Shown here in pieces: positions 8,714 through 18,661 of a DNA stretch of 64,000 nucleotides. Made by a program: the position numbers and the translations under genes. How positions within the stretch are numbered: the first letter of the stretch is position 1; the number at the start of each line of letters is the position of its first letter. A model generated the notes under the pieces. That model saw nothing but the letters and a program-made list of their open reading frames with translations. It made no database searches and had not been told where the DNA came from. The stretch comes from an uncultured Clostridia bacterium (GTDB lineage Bacteria > Bacillota > Clostridia > Oscillospirales > Acutalibacteraceae), in NCBI GenBank assembly GCA_944384905.1, contig CALWVE010000033.1:1-64000 (forward strand). Reading direction: 5' to 3'.

Positions 8714-11700
8714 TTAAAACAGGGATACCTGGCTGCTTTCGGGCAAATCCTTCAGCGAACCGGCCTCGCGCAATACATCGATAACAGCTTTGGAGACTTT
8801 GGAACGGCTCTGGAACTCATCTACAGAGAGGAACTCTCCCCCGCCTTCGCGTGCCTGAGCCAAACTGTGCGCCGCCGCTTCGCCCACACCGGGCAGAGAA
8901 GAGAACGGCAGACGGATTTTGCCGTCTTCCACCAGGAAACGCTTGGCATCCGACTTATACAGATCGACGGGCAGCAGGCTGATCTTGCGCGCCAGCATCT
9001 CGTTGATGATCTGGAACGTGGCATAAGCGGCTTCTTCTTTGGCGCTGGCTTCTTTGCCCTTCATTTCGATTTCCTTCATGCGGCGCACAACGGCTTCTTT
9101 GCCTTTGAGCGCGGTTACGCCGTCGAAGTCGTCGCTGCGAACGGTAAAGTAGGCCGCGTAATATTCAACCGGGCGGTGCACTTTATACCAGCCCAGGCGC
9201 AGGGTAGCGATCATATAGGCCGCGGCGTGCGCCTTCGGGAACATGTACTTGATCTTCATACAGGAATCGATATACCATTCCGGCACACCATGGTCGCGCA
9301 TGGCCTGCAGATGCTCTTCTGTAAGGAGCTTTTTCGCCTTGCCCTTACGGGTGATTTCCATAATCTTAAAGGCCATTTTCGGTTCCAAACCCTTGAGCAG
9401 CAGGTAGGTCATGATGCTGTCACGAGTACCGATTACCTCGGAAATGGTGCAGGTGCCGTTTTTAATGAGATCCTGTGCGTTGCCCAGCCACACGTCCGTA
9501 CCATGCGAAAGGCCCGAAACCTGCAAAAGGTCCGAAAACGTTTTCGGCTGAGAATCGATCAGCATCTGACGCACAAACGAAGTGCCGACTTCCGGCAGCG
9601 AGAACGTTCCGGTCTGGGAATCGATATCTTCCGGCTCCACCCCCAGCGCTTTGGTGGACGTGAACAGCGACATCACTTCGGGGTCGCTCATCGAAACTTT
9701 CATCACCGGGATACCGGTGTAGTCCTCCAAATAGCGGTAGATGGTGGGCACATCGTGTCCGAGTTCATCAAGCTTGCAGATCGTATCGTGGATGGAATGG
9801 AAATCGAAGTGTGTCGTGATGTTATCGGACTTCTGATCGTTGGCGGGATGCTGTACGGGGCAGAAATCGTAGATTTCCATGCCGCGGGGCACAACAACCA
9901 TGCCGCCGGGGTGCTGGCCGGTTGTACGCTTAATACCGGTACAGCCGATGGCCAGCCGTTTTTCTTCGGCACGGCGCAGAATGGTTCCCCGTTCTTCGGC
10001 ATATTTTTTCACAAAGCCGATGGCTGTTTTGTCGGCCACCGTGGCGATGGTACCGGCTTTGAACACGTTATCGCGGCCGAACAGCGTTTCCGTGTAGCGG
10101 TGCGCACCGCTCTGGTATTCGCCGGAGAAGTTCAAGTCGATATCGGGCACCTTATCGCCGTCGAACCCCAGGAAGGTTTCGAACGGAATCGTATGGCCGT
10201 CGCGGTCGCACGGCTGGCCGCAGACCGGACAGTTTTTCGGCGGCAGGTCAAAACCCGAACCCACACTGCCGTCGGTGATAAATTCACTGTGTTTACAGTT
10301 GGGACAGATGTAATGCGGTTCCAAGGGGTTAACTTCCGAGATACCGGACATACTGGCCACGAACGAAGAACCAACGGAACCACGCGAACCAACTAGATAG
10401 CCGTGGGCTTCGGAATCGGCCACCAGCTTCTGCGCGGTCATATACAAAACGGAGAAACCGTGTTTATTGATGGAGTCCAGCTCACGCTTGAGGCGCTTCT
10501 GCACGATTTCCGGCAGCGGATCGCCGTAACGCTGTTTGGCGCGTTCCCAGCAGATGGAGTTGAGCTGCTCTTCGGCGCCGTCGATAAACGGCGGGAAGTT
10601 TCCGGGCGGAATGGGACGAACCGTTTCAATGCTGTCCGCAATCTTCACGGTGTTGGTCACCACAACTTCATAGGCTTTTTCCGCGCCGAGATACGCAAAT
10701 TCTTCCAGCATTTCGGCCGTCGTGCGCAGATACAGCGGCGCCTGGTCTTCGGCATCGGAGAAGCCCTGTCCGGCCATCAAAATCTTGCGGAAATTGGAAT
10801 CTTTCGGATCGAGGAAATGCACGTCGCAGGTGGCTACAACCGGCTTATTCAGCTTTTCGCCGATGCGGACGATCGTACGGTTATATTCACGCAGAGTTTC
10901 CACGTCGGGTGCTTCGCCGTTTCGCACCATAAACATATTGTTGCCGATCGGCTGAATTTCAAGGTAATCATAATAATCGGCGATTTTGCAGAGCTGATCG
11001 AACGGCTCGTTGTTACGAATGGCGTGGAACAGTTCTCCGGCTTCGCACGCGCTGCCGATAATCAGGCCCTCGCGGTATTGATCAAGTACGCTTCGCGGCG
11101 TACGCGGACGCTTGTAATAATAATCCAGATGGGCAAACGAAATCAGCTTGTACAGATTTTTCAGACCGGTCTGGTTTTTGACCAAAATAATCTGGTGATA
11201 AGTAGGCAGTTTTTTCGGGTCACCGCCAGCCAGTGCGCCGTTGATCTGAGAAAGTTCACTGATACCAGCGTCCGTTTTTAGGCGGCTGACCAGGCGCAGG
11301 AAAATTTCGCCCAACACGGCGGCATCATCGCAGGCGCGGTGATGGTTGAAAGGCTTAAGCTTAAGATAAGAAGCGACCGTATCGAGCTTGCAGTTTTTGA
11401 TACCCGTTAAAAGCGAACGGCACATCGGCACGGTATCGATAAACGGATACACAAACGGCACGCCGCAGCGCTGCCCGGCTGTACGGAGAAACGAGGTATC
11501 AAACCCGGCGTTATGCGCCACCAGCACGGCATCTTCGCCGCAAAATTCATAAAACGCGCGCAGGGCTTCGTCTTCCTTCGGCGCGCCTTTCACCATCTCG
11601 TCTGTAATGCCGGTGAGTTCGGTGATCTTGGCCGGAATCGGCTTTTCGGGATCGACAAATGTATTGAACGAATCGGTCACTTCCCCGTTATGCAGGCGAA

Positions 11701-13054
11701 CGGCGCCGATTTCGGTGATCCGCTCGGTTTTGGGGCTGAGTCCCGTCGTTTCCAAGTCGAAGCAGATGATGTCACGGTCGAGCGAACCGGCGGCATCACC
11801 CGACACGGCGGGAACCAGGTCGTTGACAAAATAGGCTTCCACGCCGTAGATCACCTTGAATTCTCCGCCGTCTTTGGTAATCGATTCAACCGTGTTCATC
11901 GCTTCCGGGAAAGCCTGGGCCACGCCGTGGTCGGTGATGGCAATCGCCTTATGCCCCCATTTATAGGCGCGCTTAATCAGGTCTTCCGCTGTGGAAACGC
12001 CGTCCATGCTGGACATGGTGGTATGCAGATGCAGTTCCACACGCTTCTCTTTCGCGTCATCAATCACCTTTACCTGTTCCACCGTGGCGATACTGCGGGG
12101 ACGCATGACGTTTTCTTTATCGTATTTATCGTAGGTGACTTCACCGCGCACCAAAATGCTCATGCCTTTGGAAAGGCCGTCCAGCGGCTTGCACTGGGCG
12201 ATATCCTGAATGATCTTGAGCGACATGGAGTCGGTGTAATCCGTGATATCGATGGAATAAATTTTGCGTGCGCCATCGCGGGTTTCTTTCGATTCAACGC
12301 TGAAAATCTCGCCCCAGATCGTCGCCGTTCCAATATCGGGCGTAACATCGCGGATCGGGATGGGATCGGCTTTCGTGGAATGTCCCATAATATCGCGCGC
12401 CGTACCGCGCAGAATGGTGGGATACAAAGAATCGCCGGCACGCTTATTGATCGCGCGGGATTCTCCTCGCTCGCGCATGGCTTCTTCATAGCGTTCCATC
12501 TCTTCCACAGCTTCTTCGCGGCGCTTCTTTTCCTCTTCGTGATGGATGCGTTCCAGCAGGGAATCATCCATTTTATCAATGCTAAGTTTACCGGCAAAAC
12601 GCACCTTGAGCGAAACGGAGAACCAATCGCGGATGACTTCTTCAATGCGCCGGTCGTAACGCCGGGCATCCAGAAATTCAAATCCGCCATGCAGCAGCGA
12701 CACCTGCAAAACGCCGTCCTGAATCAAGACTTCGGCGTCTTTCAGCGTACCGTTCAGGCTGGCATCGCGTTCTTTTAAGTAAGCAACAATCGACGGGAAG
12801 CAATCCGCCGAAAAGCTTTCCGGCGGGAAAGCGGGCTGAATGATTGCCTGACGCAAACGAAGCGCCGAAGCCATCAGCGCGCGCTCTGCGGCAAAAATCT
12901 TTTCCCGGGAAACGAAATCGCCAAAACGCACCCGCATCAGCAGCTCGCGGGAATCGGGATCGACCGCAAGCGTCATCACTTCCCCCGCTGCGACTTCCGG
13001 CGGCAAAGCGGCCTGAATCGTCTGGGGGGTAAAAATATCGGCTATTGTTTTCAA
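8714..13054 (-). CDS. polC: DNA polymerase III alpha subunit, Gram-positive type (PolC)
   Basis: 1446 residues, the replicative polymerase with built-in proofreading. In order: N-terminal and OB-fold regions; first half of the PHP domain ('VELHLHTTMSSMDG', about residue 335); an inserted DEDD 3'-5' exonuclease ('CFDLETTG' from about 420, 'HNAGFDTSF'); the rest of PHP; then the polymerase core with a zinc-knuckle ('CPNCKHSEF', 'CPVCGQPC') and the catalytic 'PDIDLNFSGEY'. The start is a TTG six to seven bases after GGAGG. It is the last gene of the pyrH-to-polC block; the his promoter sits just downstream. Confidence 0.97.
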   Translation of the reverse strand: MKTIADIFTPQTIQAALPPEVAAGEVMTLAVDPDSRELLMRVRFGDFVSREKIFAAERALMASALRLRQAIIQPAFPPESFSADCFPSIVAYLKERDASLNGTLKDAEVLIQDGVLQVSLLHGGFEFLDARRYDRRIEEVIRDWFSVSLKVRFAGKLSIDKMDDSLLERIHHEEEKKRREEAVEEMERYEEAMRERGESRAINKRAGDSLYPTILRGTARDIMGHSTKADPIPIRDVTPDIGTATIWGEIFSVESKETRDGARKIYSIDITDYTDSMSLKIIQDIAQCKPLDGLSKGMSILVRGEVTYDKYDKENVMRPRSIATVEQVKVIDDAKEKRVELHLHTTMSSMDGVSTAEDLIKRAYKWGHKAIAITDHGVAQAFPEAMNTVESITKDGGEFKVIYGVEAYFVNDLVPAVSGDAAGSLDRDIICFDLETTGLSPKTERITEIGAVRLHNGEVTDSFNTFVDPEKPIPAKITELTGITDEMVKGAPKEDEALRAFYEFCGEDAVLVAHNAGFDTSFLRTAGQRCGVPFVYPFIDTVPMCRSLLTGIKNCKLDTVASYLKLKPFNHHRACDDAAVLGEIFLRLVSRLKTDAGISELSQINGALAGGDPKKLPTYHQIILVKNQTGLKNLYKLISFAHLDYYYKRPRTPRSVLDQYREGLIIGSACEAGELFHAIRNNEPFDQLCKIADYYDYLEIQPIGNNMFMVRNGEAPDVETLREYNRTIVRIGEKLNKPVVATCDVHFLDPKDSNFRKILMAGQGFSDAEDQAPLYLRTTAEMLEEFAYLGAEKAYEVVVTNTVKIADSIETVRPIPPGNFPPFIDGAEEQLNSICWERAKQRYGDPLPEIVQKRLKRELDSINKHGFSVLYMTAQKLVADSEAHGYLVGSRGSVGSSFVASMSGISEVNPLEPHYICPNCKHSEFITDGSVGSGFDLPPKNCPVCGQPCDRDGHTIPFETFLGFDGDKVPDIDLNFSGEYQSGAHRYTETLFGRDNVFKAGTIATVADKTAIGFVKKYAEERGTILRRAEEKRLAIGCTGIKRTTGQHPGGMVVVPRGMEIYDFCPVQHPANDQKSDNITTHFDFHSIHDTICKLDELGHDVPTIYRYLEDYTGIPVMKVSMSDPEVMSLFTSTKALGVEPEDIDSQTGTFSLPEVGTSFVRQMLIDSQPKTFSDLLQVSGLSHGTDVWLGNAQDLIKNGTCTISEVIGTRDSIMTYLLLKGLEPKMAFKIMEITRKGKAKKLLTEEHLQAMRDHGVPEWYIDSCMKIKYMFPKAHAAAYMIATLRLGWYKVHRPVEYYAAYFTVRSDDFDGVTALKGKEAVVRRMKEIEMKGKEASAKEEAAYATFQIINEMLARKISLLPVDLYKSDAKRFLVEDGKIRLPFSSLPGVGEAAAHSLAQAREGGGEFLSVDEFQSRSKVSKAVIDVLREAGSLKDLPESSQVSLF

Positions 13055-13069
13055 AGTAATCCTCCGCTT

Positions 13070-14134
13070 TTACAGGGCCTCAATTTCCGCCATCAGGGCG
13101 TCTACCAGTTCATCTTCTTTTACTTTTCGCAGGATCTGACCCTTTTTAAAGATCAGTCCTTCCCCGATTCCACCGGCCAAGCCGATATCGGCTTCTCTGG
13201 CTTCTCCGGGGCCGTTGACCACGCAGCCCATCACAGCCACCGTGATATCTTTGTTCACCGATTGCAGCCGGTTTTCAACTTCTTTGGCGATGCCGATCAG
13301 ATCGATCTGCGTACGTCCGCATGTCGGGCAGCACACCAGCCGCGGGCCATGCGTCATACCGAGCGCCGAAAGAATATCTTTTGCGGCGCGGATTTCTTCC
13401 ACCGGATCGGCCGTAAGGGAAACACGGATCGTGTCGCCGATGCCGCGCTGCAGCAGGCTGCCGATTCCGATCGCCGATTTGACAAGCCCCATCCGTGCCG
13501 TACCGGCTTCCGTTACGCCGAGGTGAAGCGGATAATCACACCGCTCGCTGACCAGCTCATACGCGCGGATCATGGTATCGACATCGGACGATTTAATGGA
13601 AATGACAATATCATTAAAATCGAATTTTTCCAGCAGAGAAACGTGATAAAGCGCGCTTTCACACAGCGCCTGTGCCGTGGGGGAACCGTATTTGGCCAGG
13701 ATTTCCTTTTCTACCGAACCGGAGTTGACGCCGATGCGGATCGGCACCCCGTGGCTGCGGCAAGCCTGTGCCACCGCCTTCACACGGTCGTCAGAACCGA
13801 TGTTGCCGGGATTGATGCGCACTTTATCCACGCCGGCTTCCACAGCGGCCAGCGCCAGACGATAATCAAAATGGATATCCGCCACAATCGGAACCTGTAC
13901 GGCTTTTTTCAAAGCGGGGATCAGCGCCACCGCTTCCTGATCCGGCACAGCCGCGCGGATGATTTCGCACCCGGCCTGTTCCAGCAAAACGGCCTGACGC
14001 ACACTGCCTTCTATATCATGAGCCGGTACATTGAGCATAGACTGTATGCTCACGGGCGCTCCCCCGCCGATGCACACGTTTCCGGCCTTAACCTGCCGCG
14101 TTGTTTTTCTCTGGATTCCCATTTTCTGCTCCAT
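13070..14134 (-). CDS. ispG: 4-hydroxy-3-methylbut-2-en-1-yl diphosphate synthase (IspG/GcpE)
   Basis: 354 residues. A [4Fe-4S] enzyme making HMBPP in the non-mevalonate (MEP) isoprenoid pathway. The TIM-barrel half is followed by the cluster-binding half with 'CCPTCGRTQ' and 'GCVVNGPGEA', which supply the three cysteines and the conserved Glu. Its length is typical of the two-domain bacterial form. GGAGG sits seven bases before the ATG. It shares the MEP pathway with dxr two genes upstream. Confidence 0.96.
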   Translation of the reverse strand: MEQKMGIQRKTTRQVKAGNVCIGGGAPVSIQSMLNVPAHDIEGSVRQAVLLEQAGCEIIRAAVPDQEAVALIPALKKAVQVPIVADIHFDYRLALAAVEAGVDKVRINPGNIGSDDRVKAVAQACRSHGVPIRIGVNSGSVEKEILAKYGSPTAQALCESALYHVSLLEKFDFNDIVISIKSSDVDTMIRAYELVSERCDYPLHLGVTEAGTARMGLVKSAIGIGSLLQRGIGDTIRVSLTADPVEEIRAAKDILSALGMTHGPRLVCCPTCGRTQIDLIGIAKEVENRLQSVNKDITVAVMGCVVNGPGEAREADIGLAGGIGEGLIFKKGQILRKVKEDELVDALMAEIEAL

Positions 14135-14169
14135 CCTTTTCCTCCGTAAAGATGCCGAAAACCGGGGGC

Positions 14170-15234
14170 TCAGCCAAAGGAGCCGCCGGTGATCAGACGA
14201 ACAATATCATTAAATGTGATAACAACCATAAACGCCATCAGCGCAACAAAACCGGCCGCATGCACCCAGCCCTCATATTTGGCCGGAACAGGCTTGCGGC
14301 GGATTCCCTCAATAATCAGGAACACCAGGCGGCCGCCGTCGAGTGCCGGAAGCGGCAGCAGGTTCACGATTCCAAGGTTGACGGTGATAACCGTCATCAT
14401 CATCAGGATATTATTGAACGCATCCAAAAATCCGGTTTCAAGTCCGGCGCTGGCTGCCTGCGTGATCGCCTGTGCGGTGCCTACAGGCCCTGCCATTTCA
14501 TTCAGGCCAAACCGACCCGTCACCAAGCCGGCCAAGCTGGCCCAAACCATACGCACAACAGAAACGGTTTCGGTAAACGTATTTTTCAAAATCGAAAAAA
14601 CCGTGCGCTCTTCGGGATAAACATAAAAATCAAGCTGAACAACCTGTTGTCCGTTGCTGTCTACCGTTTTCAGCGCCACATCATCAAAAGAAAGCACCTG
14701 ACCGCCACGCTGAACCTGGATATCCACGCTGTTCGGATCAGCCAGCGCCAAAGCAAAGCTGAGGTCGCGAGCTGTGTAAATCCGGTATCCGTCTACCGAA
14801 TAAAACGTATCATCAACCTGAAGACCCGCCGACTGCAGGGCAGAGCCTTCGGGGAATTCCGCAATTTGTGGGGTCATGAAAACGGGCTGCTGAATCTGCA
14901 GGAAAAACATCATCACCAAACCGATCACGATATTCATAAACGCACCGGCGGCCACAATGATAATCCGTTTCCAGACTTTGGCCTTACCAAAAGCGTATTC
15001 ATCTTCGCTTTCTTCATCCTCGCCCTCCATGGCGCAGTAACCGCCGATATGAAGCAGACGGATGGAATAGGCCGTTTCTCCTTTTTGAAAACCAAACAGT
15101 TTCGGCCCCATACCAATGGCAAATTCATTGACGCGCACACCGGAAAGTTTCGCGGTAATGAAATGGCCGAATTCATGCACAAAGATAATCAGGCTGAACA
15201 GCAAAACAGCCAGAATCGCCAACAAGACGCCCAA
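14170..15234 (-). CDS. rseP: Site-2 intramembrane metalloprotease (RseP/RasP family)
   Basis: 354 residues. Cuts transmembrane segments of anti-sigma factors and signal-peptide remnants within the membrane. Seen: the zinc motif HEFGH near residue 20 in the first membrane segment, a central PDZ domain (about 120-200), and the third-ligand motif 'LPALDGGRL' near the C-terminus between further hydrophobic helices. The start is TTG, seven bases after AAGGAG. The position between dxr and ispG is the standard Firmicutes arrangement. Confidence 0.95.
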   Translation of the reverse strand: MGVLLAILAVLLFSLIIFVHEFGHFITAKLSGVRVNEFAIGMGPKLFGFQKGETAYSIRLLHIGGYCAMEGEDEESEDEYAFGKAKVWKRIIIVAAGAFMNIVIGLVMMFFLQIQQPVFMTPQIAEFPEGSALQSAGLQVDDTFYSVDGYRIYTARDLSFALALADPNSVDIQVQRGGQVLSFDDVALKTVDSNGQQVVQLDFYVYPEERTVFSILKNTFTETVSVVRMVWASLAGLVTGRFGLNEMAGPVGTAQAITQAASAGLETGFLDAFNNILMMMTVITVNLGIVNLLPLPALDGGRLVFLIIEGIRRKPVPAKYEGWVHAAGFVALMAFMVVITFNDIVRLITGGSFG

Positions 15235-15249
15235 AAAATCACTCCTTTA

Positions 15250-16404
15250 TCAAGCAAGCGAAGCCACCAGCGCACGGGCGCGGGCATCGGCTTCCAAAAT
15301 ATCTTCCACGGCAAACGTCTGCACATCAGGCTGACGCGCCGCCGCTTCCCGGGCCAGTTCCGGGATAGCCAAAAACGGGATTTTCCTTTGCAGGAACAAC
15401 GCGACCGCCGCCTCATTGGCGCCGTTTACGGCCGCGGGAACCAATCCGCCGCGCCGCATCGCTTCACGGCAAAGCGGCAGGCAGCCAAACGTTTCTTCAT
15501 CCGGCTCAAAGAAGGTAAGCTTTGCAAATTCGGCCAGATTCAGCCGTTTCACCGGCGACGGGAAACGCTTGGGGTATGTGAGCGCATACTGGATGGGAAT
15601 ACGCATATCCGGCACGCCCAGCTGAGCAATTACCGAATTGTCGTTGTATTCGATCAGCGAATGCACTACGCTTTCGCGATGAACCACCACATCGATCCGA
15701 TCTTCGGGAACACCAAAAAGCCACGAAGCTTCCATGACTTCCAGCCCTTTATTCATCATTGTAGCGGAATCGATGGTGATTTTTGCACCCATGCTCCAGT
15801 TCGGGTGCTTGAGTGCCATTTCCGGTGTAACCTGCTCGAGTTCCTTGCGGGTTTTACCGAAGAACGGTCCGCCCGAAGCCGTGAGAATCAAACGGCTGAG
15901 ATCGTGTTTGCGCGGGCAACCTTGCAAACACTGGAAAATCGCGGAATGTTCGCTGTCTACGGGGTAAATCGCCACGTTTTTTTCGCGTGCAGCCTGCATC
16001 ACAAGCGCACCGCCCACAACCAGCGTTTCCTTATTGGCCAGCGCAATCGTTTTTCCGGCCTCAATCGCCGCCAAGGTAGGACGAAGCCCCACCATGCCCA
16101 CGACGGCATTCAGTACGACATCCGCATCGCCGCGCACGGCTTCCAGCAAACCTTCCATGCCGGAAAGCACACGCACGGAAAGATCGGCTGTACGCACGCG
16201 AAGATCAGCCGCAGCCTGTTCGTCAAACAAAACCGCCATCGGAACCTTAAACGCGCGGATCTGCTCTTCCAGAGCGGCAACGTCACGATTGGCCGCTAAA
16301 ACCGAAACGGAATAAGCATCTTCCGTTCCCTGCAGGCAGCGGACAACATCCAGCGCCTGTTTTCCGATTGAACCGGTAGAACCCAGAATACAAAGTTTTT
16401 TCAT
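15250..16404 (-). CDS. dxr: 1-deoxy-D-xylulose 5-phosphate reductoisomerase (Dxr/IspC)
   Basis: 384 residues. Makes 2-C-methyl-D-erythritol 4-phosphate, the committed MEP-pathway step. NADPH-binding 'GSTGSIGKQAL' is at residues 8-18; the catalytic loop and metal site are in 'ASGGPFF' and 'HPNWSMGAKITIDSATMMNK'. Full length. A GAGAGGAA site precedes the ATG. It is followed after 15 bases by rseP. Confidence 0.96.
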   Translation of the reverse strand: MKKLCILGSTGSIGKQALDVVRCLQGTEDAYSVSVLAANRDVAALEEQIRAFKVPMAVLFDEQAAADLRVRTADLSVRVLSGMEGLLEAVRGDADVVLNAVVGMVGLRPTLAAIEAGKTIALANKETLVVGGALVMQAAREKNVAIYPVDSEHSAIFQCLQGCPRKHDLSRLILTASGGPFFGKTRKELEQVTPEMALKHPNWSMGAKITIDSATMMNKGLEVMEASWLFGVPEDRIDVVVHRESVVHSLIEYNDNSVIAQLGVPDMRIPIQYALTYPKRFPSPVKRLNLAEFAKLTFFEPDEETFGCLPLCREAMRRGGLVPAAVNGANEAAVALFLQRKIPFLAIPELAREAAARQPDVQTFAVEDILEADARARALVASLA

Positions 16405-16501
16405 CCGTTTTTCCTCTCATGGGTTAAGTATACCCGTGACGGCGAAAAAGGTGCAATCTCAGTTAGACTGAAAATCACACCTTCCCGCAAATAAACGTCC
16501 A

Positions 16502-17314
16502 TCAGCCGAAAATCGGCAAAAATGTCAAAAGAAAATAAACAAAGGGAGCCACAAAAATCACGCTGTCGAAACGATCGAGAATACCGCCGTGACCCGGAAT
16601 CAGGTGGCTGAAATCCTTAATGTGGCAGCTGCGTTTAATCAGCGAAAAACTCAGATCACCCAAAACGGAGTAACCCCAGCCGATCGCGCCAATCAAAACC
16701 AGCGGCAGATAATGTACCTGCGTCTGAGAATACGCGCTGAAGGCCAAGCCGCAGGCAACCATTACCAGCACGTTAAAGATAAATCCGCCCACAGCGCCTT
16801 CAATCGTCTTTTTTGGGCTGATATTGGGACACATTTTATGTTTGCCGAAAAATACGCCGGCAAAATATGCGCCCACATCCGCCGCCCAGGCTGCCAGAAT
16901 GGTGATAATTACAGGGAACATGTTGTGTTCCGTAGAATGATTTCGGATAAGCACAAGCGTAGTAAGTGCAGCCGGAATCATAACAGACATCAGCATCAGC
17001 ACACCGATATCTTTAAACGAAACGGAAGCATGTTCCTTGAGCTGCGCCGTAAACATCAGCGTGAGATACAAAAACACCACAAGCGGCCCGATCGGTACCA
17101 CGGTGGAAAACGGAAGGGCCACCGCACAAAGCAGGCTCGGGACTAAAAATGTGTACCGTTTAGCCATTCCCATTGCCCCGAACAGTTCCATGACGGCCCA
17201 GGAAGAAATGACCGCTACAACAATATTCAGCGCAAGCGGAAATGATGAATTAAAAACAACAATTGCCGCAACAAAGAGAACCAGGATTGCACCGGAAAGA
17301 ATTCGTGTTACCAT
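16502..17314 (-). CDS. cdsA: Phosphatidate cytidylyltransferase (CdsA)
   Basis: 270 residues with about eight membrane segments. Makes CDP-diacylglycerol from phosphatidate and CTP for phospholipid synthesis. The C-terminal family signature is clear: 'SLIKRSCHIKDFS' followed by 'IPGHGGILDRFDS'. The ribosome site is weak. It lies 43 bases after uppS in the conserved block. A gap of about 97 bases separates it from dxr, and I see no terminator T-run in that gap. Confidence 0.95.
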   Translation of the reverse strand: MVTRILSGAILVLFVAAIVVFNSSFPLALNIVVAVISSWAVMELFGAMGMAKRYTFLVPSLLCAVALPFSTVVPIGPLVVFLYLTLMFTAQLKEHASVSFKDIGVLMLMSVMIPAALTTLVLIRNHSTEHNMFPVIITILAAWAADVGAYFAGVFFGKHKMCPNISPKKTIEGAVGGFIFNVLVMVACGLAFSAYSQTQVHYLPLVLIGAIGWGYSVLGDLSFSLIKRSCHIKDFSHLIPGHGGILDRFDSVIFVAPFVYFLLTFLPIFG

Positions 17315-17357
17315 GTGTCGTTCCGGCGATCGCCGGATTCCCCCATTTCACTAGGTT

Positions 17358-18080
17358 TTACTTCACGCCGCCAAAACGACGGGAACGGCGGGCATATTCC
17401 CGCAGAGCATCGTCCAGATCTTTTGTGGTATAATCCGGCCAAAGAATATCGTTATAAACAAATTCCGCATAAGCCGACTGCCACAGCAGAAAATTGGAGA
17501 TGCGTTTTTCGCCGCTGGGGCGGATAATCAAATCCGGATCCGGTTCCCCGGCAGTGTAAAGATGATTCGAAATCATCGCTTCGTCAATGTCATCGGGGCG
17601 CAGATTTCCCGCCTCCACCGCCTGAGCCAAACTGCGAACCGCACGCGTAATTTCGGCGCGGCCGCCGTAGTTCATGGCAATGTTCAGCGTCATGCCTTTC
17701 CGACCGGCAGAATTACGGGCAATATACGTTTCCAGTTCCCGCAGTTCTTTCGGGAAAACAGAAGAATCGCCCAAAAAGCGAATGCAAATATCCCGATCGG
17801 AAAAATTATCGATGGCATCTTGCAGATACGTTTTGAACAGCCGCATCAAAGCCGAAACTTCTTCCGGCGGTCTGGACCAGTTTTCGGTTGAAAACGCGTA
17901 AACGGTAAGGCACGGAATACCGATTTCGGCGGCATACAAAGCGATTTTTTTAAAAACCTTGGCACCGGCCACATGGCCCGCACTGCGGGGCAGCCCCCGC
18001 TTTTTGGCCCAGCGGCCGTTGCCGTCCATAATGATGCCGACATGCCGGGGAAATACCGGCAGTTCGTCACGAATGCTCAT
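17358..18080 (-). CDS. uppS: Undecaprenyl diphosphate synthase (UppS)
   Basis: 240 residues. Cis-prenyltransferase that builds the C55 carrier for peptidoglycan from products of the MEP pathway encoded in the same block. The diphosphate-binding motif 'GIIMDGNGRWA' is near residue 15, and the C-terminal 'PDLIIRPSGEKRISNFLLWQ' region matches the family. One base separates the frr stop from the ATG, and the GGAG site is inside the end of frr, so the two are coupled. Confidence 0.97.
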   Translation of the reverse strand: MSIRDELPVFPRHVGIIMDGNGRWAKKRGLPRSAGHVAGAKVFKKIALYAAEIGIPCLTVYAFSTENWSRPPEEVSALMRLFKTYLQDAIDNFSDRDICIRFLGDSSVFPKELRELETYIARNSAGRKGMTLNIAMNYGGRAEITRAVRSLAQAVEAGNLRPDDIDEAMISNHLYTAGEPDPDLIIRPSGEKRISNFLLWQSAYAEFVYNDILWPDYTTKDLDDALREYARRSRRFGGVK

Positions 18081-18081
18081 A

Positions 18082-18636
18082 TTAGATCTCCATGATCTCG
18101 GCGCGCTTGGCTTCCGCGATCTGGTCGATTTCCTTGCAGTATTTATCCGTCAGATCCTGGGTCTTCTTTTCGCCCTGCTTCTGATCGTCTTCGGTGATTT
18201 CACCGGTCTTTTTCAGCGCCTTGATCTTTTCAATGGCATCACGGCGAATGGAGCGAACCGCAACCTTGGATTCTTCGGCCATCTTGCTGATATCCTTAGC
18301 CAAATCACGACGACGTTCCTCGGAAAGCGGCGGGAAAGTCAGACGGATCAGTTTACCGTCGCTCTGGGGATTTACGCCCAGATCGGACTTCTGGATAGCC
18401 TTTTCGATCGCGCTGCACACGGAACCGTCCCAGGGCTGGATCACCAGCACGCGGGCTTCCGAAACAGAAACGGCAGCCAGCTGATTAACCGGCGTAGGAG
18501 CACCGTAATAATCAACGGTGATATGGTTGAGGACCGCCGGGTTGGCACGGCCGGCGCGGATTTCCGCGTAGTTGGCCGAAAGAACAGAAACTGTTTTCTT
18601 CATCTTGTCTTCTGCTTTTTGTATAACCGTTTTCAT
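18082..18636 (-). CDS. frr: Ribosome recycling factor (Frr)
   Basis: 184 residues, the standard RRF length. It splits post-termination ribosomes together with EF-G. Recognised by the N-terminal helix with 'AEIRAGRANPAVL', the central 'ALRTE'-type beta domain ('VLVIQPWDGSVCSAIEKAI') and the basic C-terminal helix. GGAGG precedes the ATG. It lies between pyrH and uppS as in most Firmicutes. Confidence 0.97.
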   Translation of the reverse strand: MKTVIQKAEDKMKKTVSVLSANYAEIRAGRANPAVLNHITVDYYGAPTPVNQLAAVSVSEARVLVIQPWDGSVCSAIEKAIQKSDLGVNPQSDGKLIRLTFPPLSEERRRDLAKDISKMAEESKVAVRSIRRDAIEKIKALKKTGEITEDDQKQGEKKTQDLTDKYCKEIDQIAEAKRAEIMEI

Positions 18637-18661
18637 AATAGTTTCCTCCGAAATAGTGAAC

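Noticed and set aside
8867-12778. Several 290-510 codon plus-strand frames opposite polC
   Set aside because: PolC domains fill the minus strand throughout; these are shadows.
14101-16299. Long plus-strand frame opposite rseP and dxr (732 codons)
   Set aside because: Antisense to well-conserved essential genes; no domain recognised.
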